From an uncultured Cellvibrio sp. (GTDB taxonomy: Bacteria > Pseudomonadota > Gammaproteobacteria > Pseudomonadales > Cellvibrionaceae), in contig CAMPIG010000025.1 of the NCBI GenBank assembly GCA_946886255.1, forward strand, positions 1 to 21,774: 21,774 bases of DNA, written 5' to 3'. The position numbers and the translations under genes were made by a program. Below the pieces are notes generated by a model, which made no database searches, was not told where the DNA came from, and saw nothing but the letters and a program-made list of their open reading frames with translations. How positions within the stretch are numbered: position 1 is the first letter of the stretch; every line of letters begins with the position of its first letter. Below are positions 1-7,361 of this stretch, piece after piece.

Positions 1-269
1 ACTGGACACCGTCAATCGCGCCCGCGGATATGACCTTGTATCAGGGAGAATTATTTCCAGCCTGGCAAGGCGATTTGTTGGTCGCCGCGCTCGCGGCCAA
101 AGCCGTTTTCCGTGTTCGCTTAACGGATAGCGGCGCTGAGCAAATTGATATTTTATTTGCCGACTTGAACGAACGTATCCGCGCCGTGCGCACCGGTCCG
201 GATGGGGCGATTTATTTATTAACGGATAGTCGGGAAGGGCGGTTACTTAAAGTGACGCCCCGGCCCTAA
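1..269 (+). CDS. PQQ-dependent sugar dehydrogenase, C-terminal fragment
   Basis: The gene enters from the left edge. Reading frame 3 is open from the first base and ends at TAA 267-269. The visible tail reads WTPSIAPADMTLYQG, then a segment with FPAWQGDLLVAAL, IRAVRTGPDGAIYLLTD and a final GRLLKV strand. These are typical of the last beta-propeller blades of soluble YliI/Asd-type aldose dehydrogenases (GSDH family), which oxidise sugars with PQQ in the periplasm. The Met at position 30 is internal, not a start. The N-terminal catalytic part and any signal peptide lie outside the window. The identity rests on about 89 residues, but the motifs are characteristic. Confidence 0.8.
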   Translation, partial: WTPSIAPADMTLYQGELFPAWQGDLLVAALAAKAVFRVRLTDSGAEQIDILFADLNERIRAVRTGPDGAIYLLTDSREGRLLKVTPRP

Positions 270-279
270 TTGTTTTAAT

Positions 280-299
280 CTCGAAGAGAAAAATTCGAG
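280..299 (+). terminator. possible weak hairpin after the sugar dehydrogenase gene
   Basis: Six-base arms CTCGAA (280-285) and TTCGAG (294-299) flank an 8-base A-rich loop, starting 11 bases after the stop codon. No T-run follows, so this is at best a weak or factor-assisted terminator. The rest of 300-438 shows no gene. Confidence 0.25.
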
Positions 300-438
300 C
301 CTAACGCCTTGTTCCGCATAAGAAATCAACTCATTTAATAACCCCGTTCGTTTAACCTCGCTTCTGCAATCTTTTCAGGACGCTGTACGTGAAACGCCCT
401 CGCTCCGGATATCTCCTCAACAAACTCAATTAAATCAC

Positions 439-466
439 TTGCCAGCTGTGTATATCTGTATATACT
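439..466 (+). promoter_or_regulatory. sigma70-type promoter of the GntR-ABC operon
   Basis: TTGCCA (439-444) and TATACT (461-466) are separated by 16 bases, giving a good -35/-10 pair. Transcription would start near 473, leaving a leader of about 25 bases before the GTG start at 499. The TTG of the -35 box is in frame with the regulator and could be misread as its start codon. Confidence 0.6.
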
Positions 467-489
467 GTGCATATCGTATATATACAGAT
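450..489 (+). promoter_or_regulatory. palindromic operator for the YtrA-type regulator
   Basis: There is a perfect inverted repeat with 11-base arms: ATCTGTATATA at 454-464 and TATATACAGAT at 479-489, with 14 bases between. Each side also holds a smaller palindrome: GTATAT-CTGT-ATATAC at 450-465 and GTATATATAC at 476-485. The site covers the -10 box and transcription start, so binding would block the promoter. GntR/YtrA regulators usually autoregulate through such AT-rich GTATA-type palindromes. Assigning it to this regulator is inference from position. Confidence 0.6.
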
Positions 490-498
490 GGGGTTTGC

Positions 499-879
499 GT
501 GACCGAAGCATTATTTCTTTCGCAGAATGATAGTCGGCCCATGTATCTGCAGATCATGGAGCAAATTAAGCAAAAGGTTCGTGCGGGTGATTGGCCAGCA
601 GGGCATCCCTTGCCTTCCATTCGGGAATTGAGTGTTGTCACCAAGGTGAGTGTGATTACGGTCAAACGTGCATACACCGAATTGGAACAGGAAGGTGTGA
701 TCGTGACCCAGGCCGGGCGCGGGTCGTTTGTGGCAGACAGCGCTGAATTAACCACTGAATTAACGAAAGCCGAACTGGAAAAGACTTTGGACAATTTTAT
801 TAGCAGCATGAAGCGATTGGGTTTGAGCGACACGGAGATCCTGGCACAGGTTAAAAAAGCCTTGGGCAAGGTTCGTTAG
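499..879 (+). CDS. GntR family transcriptional regulator, YtrA subfamily
   Basis: A DNA-binding repressor of about 126 residues. The N-terminal winged helix-turn-helix is clear: PMYLQIMEQIKQKVRAGDW, then LPSIRELSVVTKVSVITVKRAY, then the wing with EQEGVIVTQAGRGSFVAD. The short C-terminal tail, about 50 helical residues with no ligand-binding domain, defines the YtrA subfamily. I choose GTG 499 because a promoter and operator occupy 439-489 and a G-rich GATGGGG lies just upstream. The TTG at 439 would place the promoter inside the gene. It is followed after 36 bases by an ABC ATPase and then a permease, the usual YtrA partners. It probably represses this operon until an envelope or antibiotic signal is sensed; the signal cannot be read from the sequence. 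Confidence 0.88.
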   Translation: MTEALFLSQNDSRPMYLQIMEQIKQKVRAGDWPAGHPLPSIRELSVVTKVSVITVKRAYTELEQEGVIVTQAGRGSFVADSAELTTELTKAELEKTLDNFISSMKRLGLSDTEILAQVKKALGKVR

Positions 880-915
880 CACAACAATTGTTAATGGAAT
901 TATTGGGATAGGGTT

Positions 916-1797
916 ATGCAAAACGCCATTGAATTTAATCAGGTCTGCAAGCGTTATCCGGAGTTTTATCTGGATCATCTCAATCTGCACTTGCCGGTGG
1001 GGCAGGTGATGGGATTGGTCGGTGTGAATGGCGCTGGTAAGTCCACGATGCTTCGTTTAGTGATGGGTTTAATCCAGCCGGATGCAGGCAATGTCAGCGT
1101 GCTGGGTTATCGTTTGCCGGAGCATCAAGTCCTGGCAAAGGAAAATATTGGTTACGCTGCCGAAGATATGCGCTTGTACGGAGCGGAAAACCTGCGCTGG
1201 CATATGAAATTTATTCAATCGATTTTTCCTTCGTGGGACCCGCTCTATGCAGAGCATCTATTAAAAAAATTCGACATGAACGCCGAGCAAAAAGCCAGAG
1301 GCTATTCACATGGTCAGCGCGTTAAAGCGAGTTTAATTTTATTGCTGGCGCGGCGTCCGCGTCTGGTGATTCTGGATGAACCGACCACCGGTCTTGACCC
1401 GGTATCGCGGTACGAAGTCTTGTCTGAGCTAGCCGAAATACTACGTGATGAAAATCGCAGTGTTTTGTTTTCATCACATAGCACCCAGGATGTCGAGCAG
1501 TTGTCGGATTCGATTACCTTTTTACACAAGGGTAAAACCTTGGCCTGTCAGGATAAGGAAACCTATATCGAAGGTTGGCGCAGGGTCATGTGCTCGGGTA
1601 CGCTCAATCAATCGCTGGATTTACCCGGCGTAGCGGAACTGAAAAGTAATGGTTCGCTGCACGAAATCAAGATCAGGGGGTTTGACGAGGGCATGCTCGC
1701 CAAACTCGGCGCGCAGGGGCTGCAAGTGTCACAGGTTGAGCGCATGACATTGGAGCAAATTTTTATCGCGAGTGTGAGGGAGGTAGCGAAACAATGA
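916..1797 (+). CDS. ABC transporter ATP-binding protein (YtrB-like)
   Basis: The 293-residue nucleotide-binding subunit of an ABC-2 type transporter. Walker A is GVNGAGKST (residues 36-44), Walker B is LVILDEP (about 150-156) followed by the D-loop GLDPVSR, and the switch histidine is in FSSHST (H188). The signature motif, normally LSGGQ, is YSHGQ (about 130-134), as in many YtrB/CcmA-like ATPases. After about residue 215 there is a C-terminal extension of roughly 75 residues. The start ATG has only a weak GGGATAGGG upstream. Its stop overlaps the permease start (ATGA), so the two are translationally coupled and should form one complex at the inner membrane. The substrate is unknown. Confidence 0.9.
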   Translation: MQNAIEFNQVCKRYPEFYLDHLNLHLPVGQVMGLVGVNGAGKSTMLRLVMGLIQPDAGNVSVLGYRLPEHQVLAKENIGYAAEDMRLYGAENLRWHMKFIQSIFPSWDPLYAEHLLKKFDMNAEQKARGYSHGQRVKASLILLLARRPRLVILDEPTTGLDPVSRYEVLSELAEILRDENRSVLFSSHSTQDVEQLSDSITFLHKGKTLACQDKETYIEGWRRVMCSGTLNQSLDLPGVAELKSNGSLHEIKIRGFDEGMLAKLGAQGLQVSQVERMTLEQIFIASVREVAKQ

Positions 1798-2528
1798 ACC
1801 CGATAATCGACATGGTGAATAACGACCCAGTCACCACCAATTCGCTAGTGAATCGCCCGGCGCTGAATATGCCGGTCATTAAACAACTGGTCTATAAAGA
1901 TTGGTACTTGAACCGGAAATTGTTGGCGATCTACATCGGTGGCGGCATTTTTTCTTTGAGTATTCTCAGTCTGGGCGAATGGCAATTCTTTATGGGTTCC
2001 ATCATGTTCATCACCATGTTAGTGGCCTTGGGCAACCACCAGTTATCGGTCACCATGATCAATGAACGAAAGGAACAAACTCTGGCGTTTGTAATGAGCT
2101 TGCCAGTGTCGCCCGCCGATTATGCGATGGCGAAATTTTTATCGAATATGGTGCTCTTCTTTGTGCCTTGGTTATTGTTGGTCACGGTGACCACGGGTGT
2201 TATATTGCTGACACCCTTACCGGATGGACTCCTGGCTTTTACCCTGCTGGTGTGTGTATTAATTGCCGTGAATCACTGCATCTGCTGGAGTGTCACCATG
2301 TTTACTGAAACAGAGGCCGCGTTTCTGATGGTGATGATCGGCCTCAACTGTTTGTTAAACCCCGCGTTATATTTTTTAGCCCGTTCGCCGAATATTGGTA
2401 TTAGCCAAGGCGAAAATTTTATCTGGACCGATACGGCAACCCTGGTGTTGTCGGGCGAAATTTTTACGATTCTCCTGCTGCTGCTCGGCACCCTGTATTT
2501 CCGATCCCGTAAGAAAGTTTTCTTCTAG
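1794..2528 (+). CDS. ABC-2 type transporter permease
   Basis: A 244-residue integral membrane protein with about six hydrophobic segments (around residues 43-60, 66-84, 112-135, 142-160, 168-188 and 213-236). After a polar N-terminus it contains QLVYKDWYLNRKL, a typical opening of ABC-2 permeases from YtrA-controlled operons. ATG 1794 overlaps the ATPase stop and has GGGAGG about ten bases upstream. The alternative Met at residue 27 has no ribosome site. The C-terminus ends in a basic tail, RSRKKVFF, consistent with a cytoplasmic end. It should pair with the preceding ATPase as an exporter or lipid/peptide-sensing transporter. No substrate can be assigned. Confidence 0.85.
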   Translation: MNPIIDMVNNDPVTTNSLVNRPALNMPVIKQLVYKDWYLNRKLLAIYIGGGIFSLSILSLGEWQFFMGSIMFITMLVALGNHQLSVTMINERKEQTLAFVMSLPVSPADYAMAKFLSNMVLFFVPWLLLVTVTTGVILLTPLPDGLLAFTLLVCVLIAVNHCICWSVTMFTETEAAFLMVMIGLNCLLNPALYFLARSPNIGISQGENFIWTDTATLVLSGEIFTILLLLLGTLYFRSRKKVFF

Positions 2529-2540
2529 TACTGACCTCAT

Positions 2541-2556
2541 CCCTGAGTCATCAGGG
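2541..2556 (+). terminator. hairpin between permease and acyltransferase genes
   Basis: A perfect six-base stem CCCTGA / TCAGGG with a GTCA tetraloop lies 12 bases after the permease stop. It is followed by GTTCTCAAAC, not a T-run. It may attenuate read-through or protect the upstream message rather than terminate fully. Confidence 0.35.
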
Positions 2557-2587
2557 GTTCTCAAACTTTCCCTAAAAGGTGGCTATT

Positions 2588-3799
2588 ATGAGCTCCACAG
2601 AGTCCCCGCGCGCCTATGAAATGGTAAATCCCGCAACACAACGTTTGCACTATCTCGATAACCTGCGCGCACTAGCTATGATCGGCGGTGTCTTTTTTCA
2701 TGCCGCGCTTGCCTACAGCCCGGTGTTACATAATCTCTGGTTGACGGCGGACAGCAATCAATCCGTAGTGGTTGATATCGTCAGTTGGTTTTCACACTTG
2801 TTCAGGATGCCGGTGTTTTTTGTGATTGCCGGATTCTTTGTCGCCTACCTGGTTGGCAAACGCGGTATGGGCGGCATGTTGGCCAATCGCGCTAAACGCA
2901 TTCTGTTGCCGTTTATTATTTTCTTGCCTTTGTGTTTGTGGGCGATTGTTGCATCGCTAATGTCGGCAGTTGCGACGGTAGAAAATAAATCGCCCATGTT
3001 GCTGATGATTGCCCAAGCCATCGCAACACCCGGCTCGCCACCACCACCGTTTTCCACGATGCATTTGTGGTTTTTATATAACCTGATGTTTTTTTGCATC
3101 CTGACCTGGGCGCTCGGTTATCTGAATTGGACCCGGTTATTTAACCTGTTTAATAGCATCAAGCCGTTGTATTTTATGTTGCTATTTCCGCTGTTGTTAC
3201 TGCCAGCGCTTATGTCGGTTTCATCGCCTTTCCCTGCACCGGATCAATTGTTGCCGCAGTTGTGGTCGTTTGGTTTCTTCGGTTTATTCTTTGCCCTTGG
3301 CTATTGGATATTTCGTGCTGAGCGATTTATTGAAAAGTTTCAGCCTTTTGGCTGGGTCTTGCTGGTGGCGAGCATCCTGGCCTATGCGCTTTATCACTAT
3401 TCTATTCCCAAACAAATCAGCTATCCGCCTGTGCCCAATGAATTCCCGCTGAATCTGTTATTGAAATCCTGTGAAGCTTATATATCGGTTTGGATGACGC
3501 TGGCTTGTCTGGTTTTCGGTAAGCGTTATTTAAATACCCACAATTCGGTTATGCGTTTTTTCTCGGATAGTTCTTACTGGATCTACATCATTCACTTGCC
3601 CCTGTTATTTGCCGTGCAGTATCAGTTATTGGATCAGAACTGGGGCTTGCTGGCGAAATACACGGCGTCAGTTGGCATTACATTGGCAATTGGAGCCGTG
3701 ACCTATATTGCATTTGTCCGTTGGACGCCGATTGGATGGATGTTGAATGGGCGAAAGAAAGTCGTGAATAAAACAGAGGCATTACCGGCGGCTGAATAA
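2588..3799 (+). CDS. acyltransferase 3 family membrane protein
   Basis: About 403 residues with roughly ten membrane-spanning segments. The N-terminal signature HYLDNLRALAMIGGVFFHA holds the conserved Arg (R27) and His (H38) of the Acyltransferase_3 family (OpgC/OafA-like). These proteins move acyl groups, often acetyl or succinyl, onto sugars or other envelope molecules. A second typical element, MHLWFLYNL, follows a short Pro-rich loop. The start is ATG 2588, preceded by AAAGGTGG at five bases; GTG 2579 is in frame but lies inside that ribosome site. It follows the permease after 59 bases, with a small hairpin between, so it may be the last gene of the operon or a separate unit. The acceptor is unknown. 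Confidence 0.85.
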   Translation: MSSTESPRAYEMVNPATQRLHYLDNLRALAMIGGVFFHAALAYSPVLHNLWLTADSNQSVVVDIVSWFSHLFRMPVFFVIAGFFVAYLVGKRGMGGMLANRAKRILLPFIIFLPLCLWAIVASLMSAVATVENKSPMLLMIAQAIATPGSPPPPFSTMHLWFLYNLMFFCILTWALGYLNWTRLFNLFNSIKPLYFMLLFPLLLLPALMSVSSPFPAPDQLLPQLWSFGFFGLFFALGYWIFRAERFIEKFQPFGWVLLVASILAYALYHYSIPKQISYPPVPNEFPLNLLLKSCEAYISVWMTLACLVFGKRYLNTHNSVMRFFSDSSYWIYIIHLPLLFAVQYQLLDQNWGLLAKYTASVGITLAIGAVTYIAFVRWTPIGWMLNGRKKVVNKTEALPAAE

Positions 3800-3867
3800 A
3801 TTCAGAAGCACCGGAGACATAACCTCAGCAATAAGTAATTGAGGAATGGGCAGCGCTGGGGGTATGT

Positions 3868-5055
3868 TCAAATCCCCGCCCTGGCCGCCGCAATCCCCTG
3901 CTGCGCAGCCCATAAACCCACATCTTCGCGGCGAATGGCCGCCGCCATCATCATTGGAAATTGATCCGGGCTGCACGCAAAAGAGGGCACGCCCAGTGCC
4001 GCGAGTTTGGCGGCGAGTTGATGGTCGTATGAGGGCGCGCCTTCGTCGCTTAATGCGAGCAGGGTGATAAATTGCACGCCGGATTGCACCAGTTCGTTGG
4101 CGCGTTGCAGCAGGTTATTTTCCACACCGCCTTCGTAGAGGTCGGAGATTAAAATCAAAATGGTATTGCGCGGTTCGCGCACCAGCGATTGGCAGTAGCC
4201 CACTGCGCGGTTGATATCGGTACCCCCACCCAGTTGTACGCCAAAGAGTACATCCACCGGGTCATCCAGTTGTTCGGTCATATCGACTACTGCTGTATCA
4301 AACACCACCATGTGGGTTTTTACCGCAGGCAGTGAAGCCATGACCGCGCCGAAGATACTGGAGTACACCACCGAGGCGGCCATTGAGCCGCTTTGATCGA
4401 TACAGAGGATGACTTCCCGCTGCGAGCGCTGCGCTTTGCGACCGTAGCCAATGAGGGTTTGCGGAATAATACTGCGGTAGTCTTCTTGCCAGTGGCGCAG
4501 GTTGGCGCGGATGGTGCGCGGCCAGTCGATCTCGGCGTAGCGTGGGCGGTTATTGCGCACCGCGCGGTTGAGCGCACCGGCTACGGCGCTGCGCATGGGT
4601 TCTTCCAGCCGTTTCATTAATTCATCAACCACTTTGCGCACCACCAGGCGGGCGGTTTCTTTGGTTTTGGCGGGGATGACGCCGCGCAGGGAAATCAGAG
4701 TGGCGACCAGGTGCACGTCCGGATGTACCGCTTCGAGCATCTCTTTTTCAAACAACATGCTTTTCAGGTCGAGCCGTTCGAAGGCGTCTTTTTGCATGAC
4801 TTGCACGATAGAGGCCGGGAAGTATTGGCGAATATCGCCCAGCCAGCGCGCTACGCGCGGGGAGGATGAACCGCTGCCGCCGCGCAGATGGGTTTTGCTA
4901 TCGGTGTCGTAGAGTGCGGTGAGCGCATGGTCGATACGAATGTCCGGGCTGTTGGCGGCCAGAGCGCCGCAGCTGTCTTCGGCGGCTTCGCCCAGCACCA
5001 GGCGCCAGCGGCGCAGTTGTTCCTGATCGGTGTTGGGGGTTAGGTCTGCACTCAT
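3868..5055 (-). CDS. VWA domain (CoxE-like) protein of the MoxR-associated operon
   Basis: A 395-residue cytoplasmic protein and the last gene of the five-gene minus-strand operon. Residues 1-210 are mostly helical. The VWA domain follows with a complete metal-ion-dependent adhesion site: DQSGS (D220, S222, S224), Thr in GGGTD (T279) and Asp in LISDLYEGG (D305). VWA proteins of this kind act with MoxR AAA+ ATPases as co-chaperones that bind a client through the metal site. Its ATG overlaps the DUF5682 stop as ATGA, so translation is coupled. It converges on the acyltransferase gene with only 68 bases between the stops and no strong terminator there. The VWA assignment is firm; the client is unknown. 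Confidence 0.9.
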   Translation of the reverse strand: MSADLTPNTDQEQLRRWRLVLGEAAEDSCGALAANSPDIRIDHALTALYDTDSKTHLRGGSGSSSPRVARWLGDIRQYFPASIVQVMQKDAFERLDLKSMLFEKEMLEAVHPDVHLVATLISLRGVIPAKTKETARLVVRKVVDELMKRLEEPMRSAVAGALNRAVRNNRPRYAEIDWPRTIRANLRHWQEDYRSIIPQTLIGYGRKAQRSQREVILCIDQSGSMAASVVYSSIFGAVMASLPAVKTHMVVFDTAVVDMTEQLDDPVDVLFGVQLGGGTDINRAVGYCQSLVREPRNTILILISDLYEGGVENNLLQRANELVQSGVQFITLLALSDEGAPSYDHQLAAKLAALGVPSFACSPDQFPMMMAAAIRREDVGLWAAQQGIAAARAGI

Positions 5056-7358
5056 TGCGGTAATCCCATCAGGGCGCGCAATAACGGAATCGTCTGTTCA
5101 GCGCGGTTGAGGTTGAAGTCGGTTGACCCGGCGCCGGCCTTGACCTGCTGCCCGCCGGGGCGTTGCGCGCGCTCGCCGAGTTGGCGACGCTCGGGCGTGC
5201 TGAAGGTAGCGAAGGTGCGGCGCAGGAGCGGTAATACGCGGGTAAAGTGATCGTCAGTCAGTTCATTTAGCCAATCGTTAAGTAATGTCCACAGGTGCGT
5301 ATCGTGGAGCAAAATCATGCCGCTCTGATTGAGAAAGCCCTCCACCCAGGCCGCAGCGGCGGCCGGGTCATTCCCCATAGAAAACGCTTGGCTCATATGG
5401 ATCGCGGTAGTGTCGGTGTCTGCCTCCTGGCTATCAAACAGCAGGCGCGCGGCCAAACCAGCGATCAGTCCGTGGGTGTTATCGAGCCGTGTGAGTTGGC
5501 GCAGGGCGGGAAACCAGTCGTCGTTGAGCGTGTCCTGTGCCAGCAGTTTGACCGCTTGATGGGCGCCGACCAAGTGTTCGCGCATTGCCTGTGCGGCATC
5601 GTCATCCAGTGCGCTGCAGGCGCCGGGCAAACCAATGGCGGCGCGGGGAATCAGGCTGTGCAGGATATGTTCAACCATGCCCACATCGGTATTGCGCACA
5701 TTGCCGTAGCGCGCGATTTGACTCAATGGTGGAATGGCAGCGAGCAGTTGCGCCACATCGGTGGCGAGGGCAGTGAGGTTTTCCAACGCCTGGGTGACCG
5801 GCGCAATAGCCGTTTGCAGGTCAGCCAGCAACACCTTGTGCACCAGCTCTGAAACCTGCGGCAGGGATTGCGAATGTTGCGCTGCGTGTACGGCCTTGTG
5901 CGTGGCGGCATCGCTCAGAGTATTGCCCCAACGGCTGGCCTCAATGATGGCGAGGGCGAGCTCCGGTTCCCATTGCAGAGTCCAGATTTCGTGGAAGCTG
6001 CCTTTGGCACTGTGCCCGGCTCGGTTTAGTGCACCCCAGCGGATATCTAAAAGGTTCAGGCGATGCAGAAGATGGCTGCGCGCCAGGTCATTGGTTTGGC
6101 GCAGATCCAGATCGAGGTTTTTTTGCGTTGCCTCGGGCTTAAGGCGCAGGGATTTTTGCTGCTGTTCGATATCCCGTTGCAGCGGCACGGCGGGGGCTTG
6201 CGGGCTGATAGCACCGAGCATTTCACCCACGATCAATTGCCGGTGGATTAATTGCATAGGCGCCTCATTGCCCATGCACACCAGGGTTCGCAGTGCCTCC
6301 GAGAGTTCATCCAAACCCGCTTGCGGGCGCTCGCGCAAGGCAGCCAGGGTATCAGCCAAACGCACAGCTTCGATGATATGAGCGGAGGAGCAATCCAGAT
6401 CGTTTTCGCGCAGCAGACGCGCGGCTTTGGCCAGCCAGGTAATACTGCGTTGCTCGCTGCTGCCAGCTTGCCACAGGTGTTCATACCAGGCGGGCGAGTC
6501 TACCCCCGCACCGTAGCCACTGCGAAAGCTGAGGTTTTGGTAGGACCAGGGCACCCAGGTTGCCGCTACTTTGGCTTTGGGTAAACCCTTTAATAAGTCG
6601 TTGTCGGCCTTGGCGCTGGGCAAGTTTTCCAGCGCTGGCAAATGCCAGGCACCACAGACCACGGCAATGCGGGTAAAGCCGTCCTTCTGCGCCTGACGCA
6701 TGCACTTGCGCATATGGGCTTCGCGCAACGCTTCCCGATGCTCTTCTTGCTCGTCCCGGTGTCGGTGCGGCGCTTCTTTGCGCAAACTGATCATGGCTTC
6801 GCGGATGGCGGTGAACAGCTCCAGGTCATCGCAGCGCTCTTCGATCATGTAGTTCCACCAGGACTCGCCGTCGCCGTGGCCAGCAGCTTGAGCCAGCCAG
6901 TCGAGGGGATCGCCATAGGCGGGTTGGTCGCCAGCCTCGACCTGACTTTCTTCGATTGGGGTTTCTTCTACTGCTAGGGATTCCGGCGCGGGTGATGCTT
7001 CATCCGGTTCCTTCTCCGCCTGAAGCTTGCACAAGGCAAATTGATGGGCAATTGGCAGGTCGATAAACCGCGTTTCAGTGCCGCGCGCCAAGGCGTAGCG
7101 CAGGGCCTGCCACTCGGGCGAAAACTCGGCAAACGGATAAAACGATGCCTGTTGCGATTCGTCCGGGTTGTAGATCAGCAGCGCCACCGGCGGCACCATC
7201 GCCACGTCCAACACTAGCGGCAACATGGCCTCGCCGTCGGGCGGGCCCTCGATTAACAGGCAATCCGGCTCCAAGGCTTGCAAGGCCGTCAGCAAGCTGC
7301 GCGCACAGCCCGGCCCGTGGTGGCGAACACCAAACAGATGAAAAGGAGAGTCAGCCAT
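5052..7358 (-). CDS. DUF5682 family protein with TraB/EreA-like N-terminal domain
   Basis: A large 768-residue soluble protein. The N-terminus has FGVRHHGPGCARSLL (9-23), then CLLIEGPPDGEAM (33-45), and at 231-241 IAVVCGAWHLP. A His pair near the N-terminus, an IEGP motif and a GxxH motif are hallmarks of the TraB/GumN/EreA-ChaN superfamily, suspected metal-dependent hydrolases. An acidic low-complexity insert occupies about 113-148. The rest is long, helical and without motifs I recognise. It lies three bases after the MoxR stop and overlaps the VWA start. The family name comes from the motifs and the recurring SWIM-DUF5691-MoxR-DUF5682-VWA neighbourhood. Whether it is an enzyme is unproven; it could be the effector or client of the MoxR/VWA pair. 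Confidence 0.82.
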   Translation of the reverse strand: MADSPFHLFGVRHHGPGCARSLLTALQALEPDCLLIEGPPDGEAMLPLVLDVAMVPPVALLIYNPDESQQASFYPFAEFSPEWQALRYALARGTETRFIDLPIAHQFALCKLQAEKEPDEASPAPESLAVEETPIEESQVEAGDQPAYGDPLDWLAQAAGHGDGESWWNYMIEERCDDLELFTAIREAMISLRKEAPHRHRDEQEEHREALREAHMRKCMRQAQKDGFTRIAVVCGAWHLPALENLPSAKADNDLLKGLPKAKVAATWVPWSYQNLSFRSGYGAGVDSPAWYEHLWQAGSSEQRSITWLAKAARLLRENDLDCSSAHIIEAVRLADTLAALRERPQAGLDELSEALRTLVCMGNEAPMQLIHRQLIVGEMLGAISPQAPAVPLQRDIEQQQKSLRLKPEATQKNLDLDLRQTNDLARSHLLHRLNLLDIRWGALNRAGHSAKGSFHEIWTLQWEPELALAIIEASRWGNTLSDAATHKAVHAAQHSQSLPQVSELVHKVLLADLQTAIAPVTQALENLTALATDVAQLLAAIPPLSQIARYGNVRNTDVGMVEHILHSLIPRAAIGLPGACSALDDDAAQAMREHLVGAHQAVKLLAQDTLNDDWFPALRQLTRLDNTHGLIAGLAARLLFDSQEADTDTTAIHMSQAFSMGNDPAAAAAWVEGFLNQSGMILLHDTHLWTLLNDWLNELTDDHFTRVLPLLRRTFATFSTPERRQLGERAQRPGGQQVKAGAGSTDFNLNRAEQTIPLLRALMGLPQ

Positions 7359-7361
7359 GGA

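Noticed and set aside
439..498. TTG start for the GntR regulator, adding 20 residues
   Set aside because: The TTG is part of a good -35 box and the added codons cover the -10 box and operator. The added residues do not resemble a GntR N-terminus, while GTG 499 leads directly into it.
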